The notes: generated by a model not told the origin, from the sequence alone. A stretch of 13,564 nt of DNA from Candidatus Thorarchaeota archaeon (GCA_030642465.1 DAOWNS010000023.1:1-13564); one strand, 5' to 3'; counted from the first letter of the stretch, positions 6,415 through 13,331 are shown. Translations and numbers: made by a program.

Positions 6415-7452
6415 TCATGACTCAAACATTTTGCGCATTTTGTTTTCGTTGGGATTCTTTACAACTCCCTTGTCTGTGATGATTGCTGTGATGAGCTCAG
6501 GAGGTGTCGTGTCAAATGCCGGGTTGTATACCTTGGCAGATGGAACTGTGATATACTCGCCGTTTATCATTCGCACTTCGTTTCCATTACGCTCCTCAAT
6601 CTCAATATCATCCGAGTTAGTTTGCATGTCAATTGTGGACATTGGGGCTGCAACGTAGAATGGTATGTTGTGGTATTTCGCGGTAATTGCCATTGTGTAT
6701 GTTCCGATCTTGTTGGTTACATGGCCCGTTCTTAGTATCCTATCGGCACCCACCACACAACAATCAATTCGTCCTTCACGGAAAACTGTACCAATCATGC
6801 CATCTGTAATGAGTGTTGTATCTATTCCGTCCTCCATCAATTCGAACACAGTCAGTCTGGCACCCTGTTGTCTGGGTCGAGTTTCAGCTGCATAGACTTT
6901 GATGCTTCCATCATACTTCTCGTGAGCCACACGAATTACTGCGCCTACTGTACCAAGATGTACCGTTGCAAGAGACCCTGCATTGCATATTGTTTGAATT
7001 GTAAAGCCGGGTTTGATCAGAGGTAAAGCATACTCGCCTATGCTTCTGCACATGCGAATATCTTCCTCAGCGATTTCTTTGGCTTCGTCAACCAGAATAT
7101 TGACTATGTCGGCCGCACTGCCTTTGCTGTTTCGTGCCACACTGAGCATACGTGATGTGGCCCAAGTGAGATTAACAGCTGTTGGTCGTGTGTTCAACGT
7201 TACAGCAGCCTTCTCCAGAAAATCAAGCAGCTCGTCCTTTGCTTTCGATTTGCTCTCAATTGCGGCCAGTGCCATTCCCATTCCTGCAGCGGCCCCAATG
7301 GCAGGAGCACCGCGAATCTCCATTATTTTGATAGCGTGAGCGACCCTCTCATGACTCGTGGTAATGATATGCCCAGTCACCAAAGGCAGCTTTGTCTGGT
7401 CGACAAGTCTGACTGCCTGCTCTTCGTCAAGCCACTCGATTGTCCTAAACAT
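6415..7452 (-). CDS. mtnA: S-methyl-5-thioribose-1-phosphate isomerase
   Basis: 345 aa from ATG 7452, the usual length for the family. It converts the aldose 5-methylthioribose-1-phosphate to the ketose 5-methylthioribulose-1-phosphate in methionine salvage; in archaea it may also act on 5-deoxyribose-1-phosphate. Visible signatures: IRGAPAIGAAAG (46-57), ICNAGSLATVHLGT (155-168) with the probable catalytic Cys156, TRPRQQGARL (191-200), VGADRI (234-239) with the probable catalytic Asp237, and NKIGTY (247-252). The RGAPAIG form points to MtnA rather than to the related ribose-1,5-bisphosphate isomerase or eIF2B-alpha-like proteins. Its start overlaps the end of the hydrogenase protease gene by 8 bases, and the LRR gene follows 12 bases downstream, so this is a tight transcription unit. 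Confidence 0.9.
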   Translation of the reverse strand: MFRTIEWLDEEQAVRLVDQTKLPLVTGHIITTSHERVAHAIKIMEIRGAPAIGAAAGMGMALAAIESKSKAKDELLDFLEKAAVTLNTRPTAVNLTWATSRMLSVARNSKGSAADIVNILVDEAKEIAEEDIRMCRSIGEYALPLIKPGFTIQTICNAGSLATVHLGTVGAVIRVAHEKYDGSIKVYAAETRPRQQGARLTVFELMEDGIDTTLITDGMIGTVFREGRIDCCVVGADRILRTGHVTNKIGTYTMAITAKYHNIPFYVAAPMSTIDMQTNSDDIEIEERNGNEVRMINGEYITVPSAKVYNPAFDTTPPELITAIITDKGVVKNPNENKMRKMFES

Positions 7453-7948
7453 CTTTCAGCCCTCGCACATGGTCGGAGAGTAGATTGTTCAATGTGCTAA
7501 TAATCTTCTGAGCGGCCTTGCCTATCTCAGGGGTCAGCCCCTCACCGAATTGGATGTCTTGGGGTTGAACCCCAAGAAGAATCGTCTGAGCACCAGTTTC
7601 CTGCTCCAGATACATCATTAGAAAGGACAAAGGCATGCTGTGTGTGCTAATCGCAATCCCACCAATCCTGTCTTTCGTGACTAATTCGATATGACCAGGC
7701 GGTTTTCTCATGTCTGCGGCATCAATCATTATGATTTTTTCCGCTTTGAACTTCGCAAGCGGTCGTGCGAAAGCTTCGGGAACCGATCCGACATTCTCGA
7801 CCAAAAGGTTTGGACTTTCTACATTGAGCCCATCAATGATGAATGGGCCGACCCCATCATCTGTCCTAAGTTCGTTCCCGATTCCTAAGATTGCAATCCG
7901 TCTTGCGTCAGAAATGAACGTCTTCAGGCTGGCCTCTATATCTGTCAC
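7445..7948 (-). CDS. hycI: Hydrogenase maturation protease, HycI/HyaD family
   Basis: 167 aa from GTG 7948, with GGCAGG just upstream. These endopeptidases remove the C-terminal tail of a [NiFe]-hydrogenase large subunit after nickel insertion. Motifs: ILGIGNELRTDDGVG (20-34), ENVGSVPE (51-58), IMIDAADM (73-80), STHSMPLSF (101-109) and GVQPQDIQFGEGLTPE. Asp31, Asp76 and His103 line up with the nickel-sensing residues known in E. coli HycI. No hydrogenase subunit is in the window, so the target is elsewhere; an F420-reducing or membrane-bound hydrogenase is possible. The gene heads the minus-strand run hycI-mtnA-LRR and is divergent from the endonuclease-like gene across 102 bases. Family call strong; the exact subtype (hycI versus hyaD or frxA-like) is less certain. 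Confidence 0.85.
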   Translation of the reverse strand: MTDIEASLKTFISDARRIAILGIGNELRTDDGVGPFIIDGLNVESPNLLVENVGSVPEAFARPLAKFKAEKIIMIDAADMRKPPGHIELVTKDRIGGIAISTHSMPLSFLMMYLEQETGAQTILLGVQPQDIQFGEGLTPEIGKAAQKIISTLNNLLSDHVRGLKDV

Positions 7949-8050
7949 GAACCTGCCGTTTCTCGGGTCGGCTATTAGTTGTTGTCATCTAACGCGTCGA
8001 AGGGTTTTTCACAAGAGCAACCGGGCCTAGGTAAAATAGGCGATTAGGAA

Positions 8051-8689
8051 TTGTCAAACGATGATGGAGAAGGCCCAGATTTGGAGCCGATTGATCCATT
8101 TGATGAGGATGAGATTATAGAAGAACCTCCAGAAGCAATGGTGGAACCAGCTGAAGCCGTCTTCGATGGAGAGAAGGGCTTCGTCGCCAAGGAAGATGCA
8201 GACCGGATATCACGTCAGGGGTTCTATGGTGTTAGACTTGACGATGGAAGACTGGAGCTTGAGCCAATCGAACTCATACACTTGATTGATTGGAAGAGAG
8301 TTGTTGCTAAGAATGCCGCTGGAGAGAGAATTCAAGCCAGCAATATTGTCAGTGAATTGATGGAGAGAACTCCTGAACTGTGGGTCAATTACTTGGTCTT
8401 TCGAGACCTAAGAAGCAGGGGATTTGCAGTCCGTCAGGGATTCGGAGGAGGATTGGGCTTTCGAGTCTATGCACGCGGAGACAAACCCGGTACCACACCA
8501 GCAAAGCAGTTGATTTACGTGCTCAAGGAAGGAGTTTCCATAACTCTCGATGAATTAGATAGAGTGACTGAAGCTGCATCTGCCGCCAGGAAGAAACTTG
8601 TGTTTGCTCTTGTAGACCAAAATGGTGAAGTGAACTATTACAGAGTTTCACAGACAGTTCTAGAGAATCGTAGTGGTGAAAGCGAATGA
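8051..8689 (+). CDS. tRNA-splicing-endonuclease-like protein lacking the catalytic histidine
   Basis: 212 aa from TTG 8051. Residues 1-38 are very acidic and probably disordered. An EndA-type N-terminal region follows (about 57-110: GFYGVRLDDGRLELEPIEL), then a C-terminal nuclease-fold domain (about 112-200: YLVFRDLRSRGFAVRQGFG, FRVYARG, KQLIYVLKEG, ARKKLVFALVDQNGEVNYY). EndA enzymes use a Tyr-His-Lys triad. Tyr140 and Lys181 are present at the right spacing, but the His position, about ten residues after the Tyr, falls in TTPAKQ with no histidine. It may be a non-catalytic subunit of a heteromeric splicing endonuclease, or a paralogue with another RNA role. Its stop overlaps the ATPase start (ATGA), implying coupled translation. 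The TTG start is weakly supported; ATG 8138 would remove most of the acidic tail. Confidence 0.75.
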   Translation: MSNDDGEGPDLEPIDPFDEDEIIEEPPEAMVEPAEAVFDGEKGFVAKEDADRISRQGFYGVRLDDGRLELEPIELIHLIDWKRVVAKNAAGERIQASNIVSELMERTPELWVNYLVFRDLRSRGFAVRQGFGGGLGFRVYARGDKPGTTPAKQLIYVLKEGVSITLDELDRVTEAASAARKKLVFALVDQNGEVNYYRVSQTVLENRSGESE

Positions 8690-9966
8690 CAGACACCTCA
8701 AATGAAGATGAATTCGAAACCGAAGAGATTGTGAAGCTTGAAGCCTTCTTTGATGACCATACAATGTCGGTTCATCTTGTTGAAAACAATCCGCCCAGAG
8801 CGAAACGTGGTGAACCAGGCAATTGGGAACTTGTTGCGCTGTCAGATCGGCTTCTCACATGTGAGGAAATGGAAATTCTTGCAGAAGCAATAATGGAAAG
8901 CGCAAGATACGACAAAGCCTCGTTCATAGAGATAGAAGAGCACGGGGCTGCTGTGGTTCAGCTTAGAAATCTGAGAATTGCGATTGCTAGGCCCCCATTC
9001 GCCGACAAGATGGAGATCTCTGCAATTCGTCCCATTACGAAACTGAATATTGAAGATTACAAGCTTAGTCCGAAACTAATGAAGCGCCTCGAAACTCGAG
9101 CTGAGGGTATCTTGGTTTCTGGATCACCAGGTTCAGGAAAAAGTACTTTCGCTGCAGCTCTTGCGGAGTTCTACAGCAAGAAAGGCAACGTTGTTAAGAC
9201 ACTTGAACAGCCACGCGACCTTCAGGTCACAGAGGACATCGTGCAGTATTCCCCACTGGATGGCAGTATGGAAAAAGCTGCAGATATCCTATTGCTTGTG
9301 CGCCCAGACTACGTAATCTACGATGAACTCAGAAAAAACGCTGACTTTCAGGCCTATTCGGACCTAAGGTCAGCGGGCGTGGGAATGGTGGGAGTAGTAC
9401 ATGCCGGCTCGGCCATTGACGCAGTTCAGCGTCTTATTTTGGGCGGGAGGATCGAACTTGGCCAACTGCCTAGCACTGTTGATACTGTCCTTCATATTGA
9501 AGCAGGTCGCGTTGCCAAAATTTCCTCACTCACTCTCAAAGTGAAACTCCCAACAGGCATGGGAGGCAGTCAGAGGGATTTGGCAAGGCCTGTCATAGAA
9601 ATACGTGATTTTGATGTGGGAGTTCTTGAGCATGAAATTTTCTCGTTTGGCGGTGAGAAGATTATAGTACCTGTGAGGGGCGGAATGCGGCCTGAGGTCA
9701 GGCTACGGCGTAGGAGTCCTAGGCGAGGCGCTCCAGGGCAGTCAGTACCTATCAGTGTAACCTATTCCAAGAAGAAAGTCACGATCACTGCTGGTCGGAA
9801 GTTCGCAAAAATGAGGATAGAGGTCTTTGCTGATGACCACTACCTTCTAACAACGGTCATCGGCCGCAATGGCGAGAGTTCTATCCGAATCAAGACTAGG
9901 CAAGGTGGTACGCTGGTTGATGCACTCGAGGGAAATTCAGTAATCACTGCGAAAATTGCGGAATAG
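8686..9966 (+). CDS. PilT-type ATPase of the archaeal PINc family, missing the PIN domain
   Basis: 426 aa from ATG 8686, overlapping the upstream stop by 4 bases. Residues 17-125 match the region that follows the PIN nuclease domain in the usual roughly 600-aa archaeal PIN-ATPase-KH proteins (TMSVHL, PPRAKRGEPGNW, RIAIARPPFAD). The P-loop NTPase core follows: Walker A GSPGSGKST (146-154), EQPRDLQV, QYSPLDGSMEKAADILLL, Walker B DYVIYDE (208-214), and GVGMVGVVHA with its secretion-ATPase-like His (239). LARPVIEIRDF (299-309) is the family's post-core motif. The C-terminus is unusual: a basic linker (335-350) and a beta-rich tail (about 352-426) with VIGRNGESSIRI, only vaguely like a KH GxxG loop. 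I infer an RNA-associated ring ATPase whose nuclease partner is supplied in trans, perhaps by the upstream EndA-like protein. Confidence 0.85.
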   Translation: MTDTSNEDEFETEEIVKLEAFFDDHTMSVHLVENNPPRAKRGEPGNWELVALSDRLLTCEEMEILAEAIMESARYDKASFIEIEEHGAAVVQLRNLRIAIARPPFADKMEISAIRPITKLNIEDYKLSPKLMKRLETRAEGILVSGSPGSGKSTFAAALAEFYSKKGNVVKTLEQPRDLQVTEDIVQYSPLDGSMEKAADILLLVRPDYVIYDELRKNADFQAYSDLRSAGVGMVGVVHAGSAIDAVQRLILGGRIELGQLPSTVDTVLHIEAGRVAKISSLTLKVKLPTGMGGSQRDLARPVIEIRDFDVGVLEHEIFSFGGEKIIVPVRGGMRPEVRLRRRSPRRGAPGQSVPISVTYSKKKVTITAGRKFAKMRIEVFADDHYLLTTVIGRNGESSIRIKTRQGGTLVDALEGNSVITAKIAE

Positions 9967-9990
9967 TGTTTTGCTGATAAAAAACTACAC

Positions 9991-10000
9991 AAGCTTTAAC
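9991..10000 (+). promoter_or_regulatory. TATA-like box of tRNA-Arg(CCT)
   Basis: AAGCTTTAAC, with CTTTAA at 9994-9999, is centred about 32 bases before the mature 5' end and matches the boxes of the other tRNAs. It lies about 30 bases after the ATPase stop, so the tRNA has its own promoter. Confidence 0.5.
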
Positions 10001-10028
10001 AACGGATTGGCCGCACGGTTTCGTTTGT

Positions 10029-10103
10029 GGGCCCGTGGCTTAGCATGGATAGGGCACTTGCCTCCTAAGCAAGGTTTCCCCGGTTCGAATCCGGGCGGGC
10101 CCG
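10029..10103 (+). tRNA. tRNA-Arg (anticodon CCT)
   Basis: A 75-nt cloverleaf: acceptor GGGCCCG/CGGGCCC, anticodon stem CTTGC/GCAAG around loop CTCCTAA (anticodon CCT, reading AGG), and T stem CCCGG/CCGGG around TTCGAAT. The discriminator is G, and CCA is encoded at 10104-10106. There is no intron. The stop codon of the convergent rpiA gene begins at the very next base, 10107. Confidence 0.96.
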
Positions 10104-10106
10104 CCA

Positions 10107-10790
10107 TCATTTCTTCAGCACGCGCGCGCCGGTTTCTGTGCCAACATGCACCTCGTCAGTCATGTCAATGAAGAGTCCAGTTTCTACCACGCCGGGAAGC
10201 ATCTTCAGATCTATTGCAACTTGTCTTGGTTCACTGATTGGCTCGGAAAACTTGAGGTCAAGAATGAAATTTCCATTATCAGTTATTATGGGACCCATTT
10301 TCTTCTGAGCCTGTCGTACGTTCGGAGTGATTCCCATCTCCACGATTTTCCTCCGAACGACGCCTAGCGAGAATGGGAGCACTTCCACTGGAATCTCGAA
10401 CTTAGTAGCAAGACGCTCTACCAATTTGGATTCATCCACTATGATGATTAGCTTCTTGGATGCTGATGCAACTATCTTTTCCTGAAACAGAGCGCCACCT
10501 CCGCCCTTCGTCAGGTTAAGGTCCTTGTCAACTTCATCGGCACCATCAATAGTCAGAAGTAATTCAGGATTCAAGTCCAGATTCGTGAGGGGTATTCCAT
10601 GTTCTATAGTCAATTCATAGGCTTGATAGGAAGTTGGAACGACAGTTATGTCGATACGTCCATTCTGAATCTGCTGTCCAAGTTCCTTTGCAAAGAGTGC
10701 CACAGTGGAACCACTACCCAAACCTATCGCTCCACTTTTAGGAATCAGGGGAATGACGCTCTTTACCGCATTTAGCTTAGCACCTGACAT
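10107..10790 (-). CDS. rpiA: Ribose-5-phosphate isomerase A
   Basis: 227 aa from ATG 10790, the typical RpiA length. It interconverts ribose-5-phosphate and ribulose-5-phosphate; in archaea this mainly supplies ribose for nucleotides. Motifs: GLGSGSTV (23-30), PTSYQA (52-57), IDGADEVD (81-88), KGGGGALFQEK (95-105, with the catalytic Glu near 104) and DESK (119-122). A TATA-like TTCATATCA (10812-10820) sits about 26 bases before the ATG, so the mRNA is probably nearly leaderless. The gene is monocistronic and convergent with tRNA-Arg(CCT); the stop codon touches the tRNA CCA, so transcription termination of each must occur inside the other or antisense to it. Confidence 0.96.
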   Translation of the reverse strand: MSGAKLNAVKSVIPLIPKSGAIGLGSGSTVALFAKELGQQIQNGRIDITVVPTSYQAYELTIEHGIPLTNLDLNPELLLTIDGADEVDKDLNLTKGGGGALFQEKIVASASKKLIIIVDESKLVERLATKFEIPVEVLPFSLGVVRRKIVEMGITPNVRQAQKKMGPIITDNGNFILDLKFSEPISEPRQVAIDLKMLPGVVETGLFIDMTDEVHVGTETGARVLKK

Positions 10791-10811
10791 GTCGTCAGCA
10801 TCCTTAACTCA

Positions 10812-10820
10812 GTGATATGA
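10812..10820 (-). promoter_or_regulatory. TATA-like element of rpiA
   Basis: TTCATATCA on the minus strand predicts transcription start at or next to ATG 10790. No strong Shine-Dalgarno precedes that ATG, which fits a leaderless message. Confidence 0.4.
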
Positions 10821-10896
10821 AGCCTCATGAGCGGGCTACTCAAAAAGGCTTCTGAAAATCGAATCCTAAGGATGGATGCAAGGACTGGTGGATCTA

Positions 10897-11931
10897 TTAA
10901 TCCCCGCTCATCAGGGTTCGTAAGCGCTCCATTTCTGCGAGCATCTCTGATTGAAGAGAGCTCTTCCCCGGTGCACCAGAAGGTTTCTCGCTTAGCGTGC
11001 CACCTGGGGGACCACTTGGGATTCCGGCACCTGGAGGACCGCTTGGAATACCGCTACTAGGTGAGCCACCTGGGGGACTACCGCCACTAGGTGCGGCACC
11101 ACTTGGGGAACCGCCACCACTGGGTGCACCACCGCCTGGAGGTCCACCACCTGGAGCGGTGCCACCTGGAGGCCCGCCACCAGGCGCACCTCCGCTTGGA
11201 GATCCACCACTCGGAGCGCCACCACTTGGAGGTCCGCCACCACTGGGTGCACCACCGCTTGGAGGTCCACCACCTGGAGCGGTGTCACTTGGGGGATCGG
11301 CTGAAGGAGCTGTTGCACCACTTGGTGCAGCCTCAGCTGCGTTTGGTGCTCCAACGCTGGGTGGGCCTGACTCAGTAGTGTCTACTTCTACAGTCGTGCC
11401 AGACATCGCTGCAAGTTTCCGAAGGTAATCGGATCTTGCTCGATCCATTGCGGAGTCTGCATCCACGACCGCCTTCAGTTCCTCGTCTTTGGCAATTGCT
11501 GCCTGTACAGCAGTGAGCCTGTCTTGATAGAGCGAAACAAGCTTGTCTTGAAGCGAGCTGTCTATTTCGCCTTCTTTAGTGTAATAATCAACCGCAGCCA
11601 AAGCCTGCTGAATGGCATTCTCTTCCACTTTGAGGAAGACCAATGCGTCTCCGGGGGTCTTGATGAACCGTACCTTTTTCGTACCTGCAATGCCCGAGGA
11701 AACGTCGCCAGTTGACGCAATGATTCTATGTACACCATCAGGCAAGCCGCCAGCAGATTTCTTGCTGCGATACAGCAGAAACACTATGACTATGGCCATT
11801 GGTACAGTAACAACGATAACGAACCAAGCAATCGGGCCAAATGGAATTCCAAGGGGTATGAATATGGCGGAGAGAGCTGTGAATAGCTCATAGATAGCTT
11901 GAGTGAATTGGGTGTAATATTCCGATTGCAA
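10897..11931 (-). CDS. Single-pass membrane protein with Pro/Gly/Ser-rich linker and short C-terminal helix
   Basis: 344 aa from TTG 11931, with a good Shine-Dalgarno AGGTGAT 5 bases upstream; I do not recognise the family. The N-terminus is hydrophobic (13-54), with the clearest membrane helix at 34-54 followed by RSKK, so the bulk is probably cytoplasmic. Residues about 95-177 form a charged, helical, likely coiled region (YYTKEGEIDSSLQDKLVSLY, YLRKLAAM). Residues about 188-322 are low-complexity Pro, Gly, Ser and Ala (GGPPSGGAPSGG-type units), and 324-342 (SLQSEMLAEMERLRTLM) are a short amphipathic helix. This looks like a membrane anchor, a helical oligomerisation stalk, a flexible tether and a terminal peptide ligand. 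A role in membrane-linked scaffolding is inference. A possible TATA element (CTAAAAAG) lies near 11979-11986. Confidence 0.75.
   Translation of the reverse strand: MQSEYYTQFTQAIYELFTALSAIFIPLGIPFGPIAWFVIVVTVPMAIVIVFLLYRSKKSAGGLPDGVHRIIASTGDVSSGIAGTKKVRFIKTPGDALVFLKVEENAIQQALAAVDYYTKEGEIDSSLQDKLVSLYQDRLTAVQAAIAKDEELKAVVDADSAMDRARSDYLRKLAAMSGTTVEVDTTESGPPSVGAPNAAEAAPSGATAPSADPPSDTAPGGGPPSGGAPSGGGPPSGGAPSGGSPSGGAPGGGPPGGTAPGGGPPGGGAPSGGGSPSGAAPSGGSPPGGSPSSGIPSGPPGAGIPSGPPGGTLSEKPSGAPGKSSLQSEMLAEMERLRTLMSGD
10966..11370 (-). repeat. Low-complexity Pro/Gly/Ser-coding repeat tract with an internal 62-bp duplication
   Basis: The linker of the membrane protein gene consists of imperfect 9- to 24-base units coding GGGPPSGGAPSGG-like peptide. 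The longest near-identical pair is 11111-11172 and 11234-11295: 62 bases, four differences (three C/T, one A/G), offset 123 bases or 41 codons, so the frame is kept. The tract is open in several frames on both strands because of its composition; those other frames are not genes. Confidence 0.8.
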
Positions 11932-11936
11932 TTGGT

Positions 11937-11943
11937 ATCACCT
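11937..11943 (-). promoter_or_regulatory. Ribosome binding site deciding the TTG start at 11931
   Basis: AGGTGAT on the minus strand, 5 bases before TTG. It is one of the strongest Shine-Dalgarno matches seen in the window and justifies the non-ATG start. Confidence 0.6.
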
Positions 11944-12204
11944 AGTTGTCCGTCGTCCCTTGACGAAATCCTGTAGCTCTTTTTAGCTTTCCCGTAGCAT
12001 TTAGCCTTTGTATGACATACATGTGATATGGAACTTCGTGCTAGGGCCGGATTTCTGTAGCTTCGATGCGCTCAATGGCACATAAACATGTGCGTGATGG
12101 AATACACTGCTTGAGAATGCCTGTGGATGTGTTTGTGATTCTTTATTCTGGCCGAGATTCGCTTAATAGGAAGCGTAGGAATAACACAAGGGAGTGTGTA
12201 AAAG

Positions 12205-12744
12205 ATGAACTTGTTGGACCCTACGATTACTCACTATGTAATGCATGAAAAAACTTGGAAATTCGGCGGCGGTGAAATTCTCGATACAGACGGTAACGTA
12301 ATTGGGAGAATGAAACGCAAAATTATGTCATTACGTAGCGAAATTCAGCTGCAAAATGCTGATGAAACGCCAATCTGCATCATTAGTAAGAAACTAGCTG
12401 CCGTACGGCCAATCTACGATGTGAAAACTCTAGACGAACAGCTCATAAGTCGTGCGAAAAAACCAATGATTTCCTTCCGCGGCTCAGTGGATCTGTATGA
12501 CCCAGAAGACAATCTCATAATGAAAGCACAGGGCGGCGTGACAAAGTGGAATTTTGAGATACGTCATCCTCAAGATAAGAAGAAAGTTTACGCTGTTATT
12601 AAGAAAGGAGACAAATGGCGTGATGTGTTTGCGCCTATGTTCAACTTCAAGGACCGATATGTGATTCATGTTGTAGATCCGGCCATTGACCGATTGACGC
12701 TACTAACGTATGCAATTATCATCGACAATGTCTATCATGACTAA
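12205..12744 (+). CDS. LURP-one-related (tubby C-terminal-like, DUF567) protein
   Basis: 179 aa from ATG 12205, with GGGAGTG 8 bases upstream. The sequence is built of short beta strands in the order expected for the LURP-one/tubby beta-barrel: YVMHEKTWKFGGGEILDTDG, NVIGRMKRKI, SLRSEIQLQNAD, PICIISKKL, DVKTLDEQLISRAKKPMISF, SVDLYDPEDNLIMKAQGG and WNFEIRHPQDKKKVYAVIKK, ending with a hydrophobic helix (about 164-176: LTLLTYAIIIDNV) that in tubby-like folds threads the barrel. Members are found in all domains and include scramblase relatives that bind membranes or lipids; no catalytic residues are expected. It is monocistronic, between the divergent membrane-protein gene and tRNA-Thr. A TATA-like CTTAATAG lies at 12162-12169. 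Family call good; function unknown. Confidence 0.8.
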   Translation: MNLLDPTITHYVMHEKTWKFGGGEILDTDGNVIGRMKRKIMSLRSEIQLQNADETPICIISKKLAAVRPIYDVKTLDEQLISRAKKPMISFRGSVDLYDPEDNLIMKAQGGVTKWNFEIRHPQDKKKVYAVIKKGDKWRDVFAPMFNFKDRYVIHVVDPAIDRLTLLTYAIIIDNVYHD

Positions 12745-12803
12745 GGCATTCGTACGACCTCCTGCCATCGGAAACGCGCAGTTGAGGAAGTCGTGAAGAG
12801 CAG

Positions 12804-12812
12804 CTTTTAAAG
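12804..12812 (+). promoter_or_regulatory. TATA-like box of tRNA-Thr
   Basis: CTTTTAAAG, centred about 33 bases before the mature 5' end, has the same composition and spacing as the other tRNA boxes in the window. Confidence 0.55.
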
Positions 12813-12840
12813 CGATTATGCTGCTCGATTCACTTAGGAA

Positions 12841-12913
12841 GCCTCGGTGGCTTAGGGGCTATAGCGGCTGACTTGTAATCAGCAGGTCGCGAGTTCGAAT
12901 CTCGCCCGGGGCT
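12841..12913 (+). tRNA. tRNA-Thr (anticodon TGT)
   Basis: A 73-nt cloverleaf: acceptor GCCTCGG/CCGGGGC (one T-G wobble), anticodon stem GCTGA/TCAGC around loop CTTGTAA (anticodon TGT, reading ACN, chiefly ACA), and T stem GCGAG/CTCGC around TTCGAAT. The discriminator is T, and CCA is encoded at 12914-12916, followed by TTTT, a plausible archaeal terminator. There is no intron. Confidence 0.96.
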
Positions 12914-12916
12914 CCA

Positions 12917-13331
12917 TTTTCAACCCTTATTGACCTACAGGAACTCACCTTTTTCGGAACTGGCATTGCTCTGTGTTACAGATTGATTTACTGAGTGGAC
13001 ATCAATGTGCTCGAAATTCACGATATAAGGTCATAACAAATTGTAGACAGAGTGCAATGCCAATGCATGGTCTTGGGATTGATAGAGGCTAGGATTTTCG
13101 TGTTTTCTTTAGTGCTCGTAATTGGGCATGATTTGCATCTGATTACAGGTGAAAAAGGACATGAATGGACCAATAAGACCCAGGCCAGAACCGTGGTAAC
13201 TCTGTAATCTTGAGGGTACAGAAATGTACCCTCATCAACCCTCTCTTTGAACACATAGATTTCTTGCTCTGGTGTGACCTGTACTGCTTCTTTCTGCACT
13301 CACCTTCATTCTATTGGATTGACTGAATAGC
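12917..13331. other. Intergenic stretch with no convincing gene
   Basis: These 415 bases separate tRNA-Thr from the convergent DUF1294 gene. The only long open stretch is 93 codons on the minus strand (13018-13299, GTG start). A Shine-Dalgarno-like AAGGTGA directly abuts that GTG, too close to work normally. Its first half (QVTPEQEIYVFKERVDEG) looks protein-like, but the rest is Cys/His-rich and unlike a folded domain. It could be a remnant of a gene once cotranscribed with DUF1294. I see no RNA gene, repeat or insertion sequence here. Confidence 0.5.

Noticed and set aside
8030..8040. GTAAAATAGG as TATA box of the EndA-like gene
   Set aside because: It lies only 14-19 bases before the TTG start, too close to direct a transcript containing it; it would fit only if translation began further downstream.
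10997..11428. 143-codon plus-strand ORF rich in Pro/Gly
   Set aside because: It is the reverse complement of the low-complexity linker of the membrane-protein gene, which has the Shine-Dalgarno and membrane segment; composition alone keeps this frame open.
12066..12248. 60-codon plus-strand ORF before the LURP-one-related gene
   Set aside because: It overlaps the well-supported start and Shine-Dalgarno of that gene and shows no coding pattern.
13018..13299. 93-codon minus-strand ORF
   Set aside because: GTG start with an abutting ribosome site, no recognisable domain, and an unnatural Cys/His-rich second half; kept only as a note in the intergenic entry.
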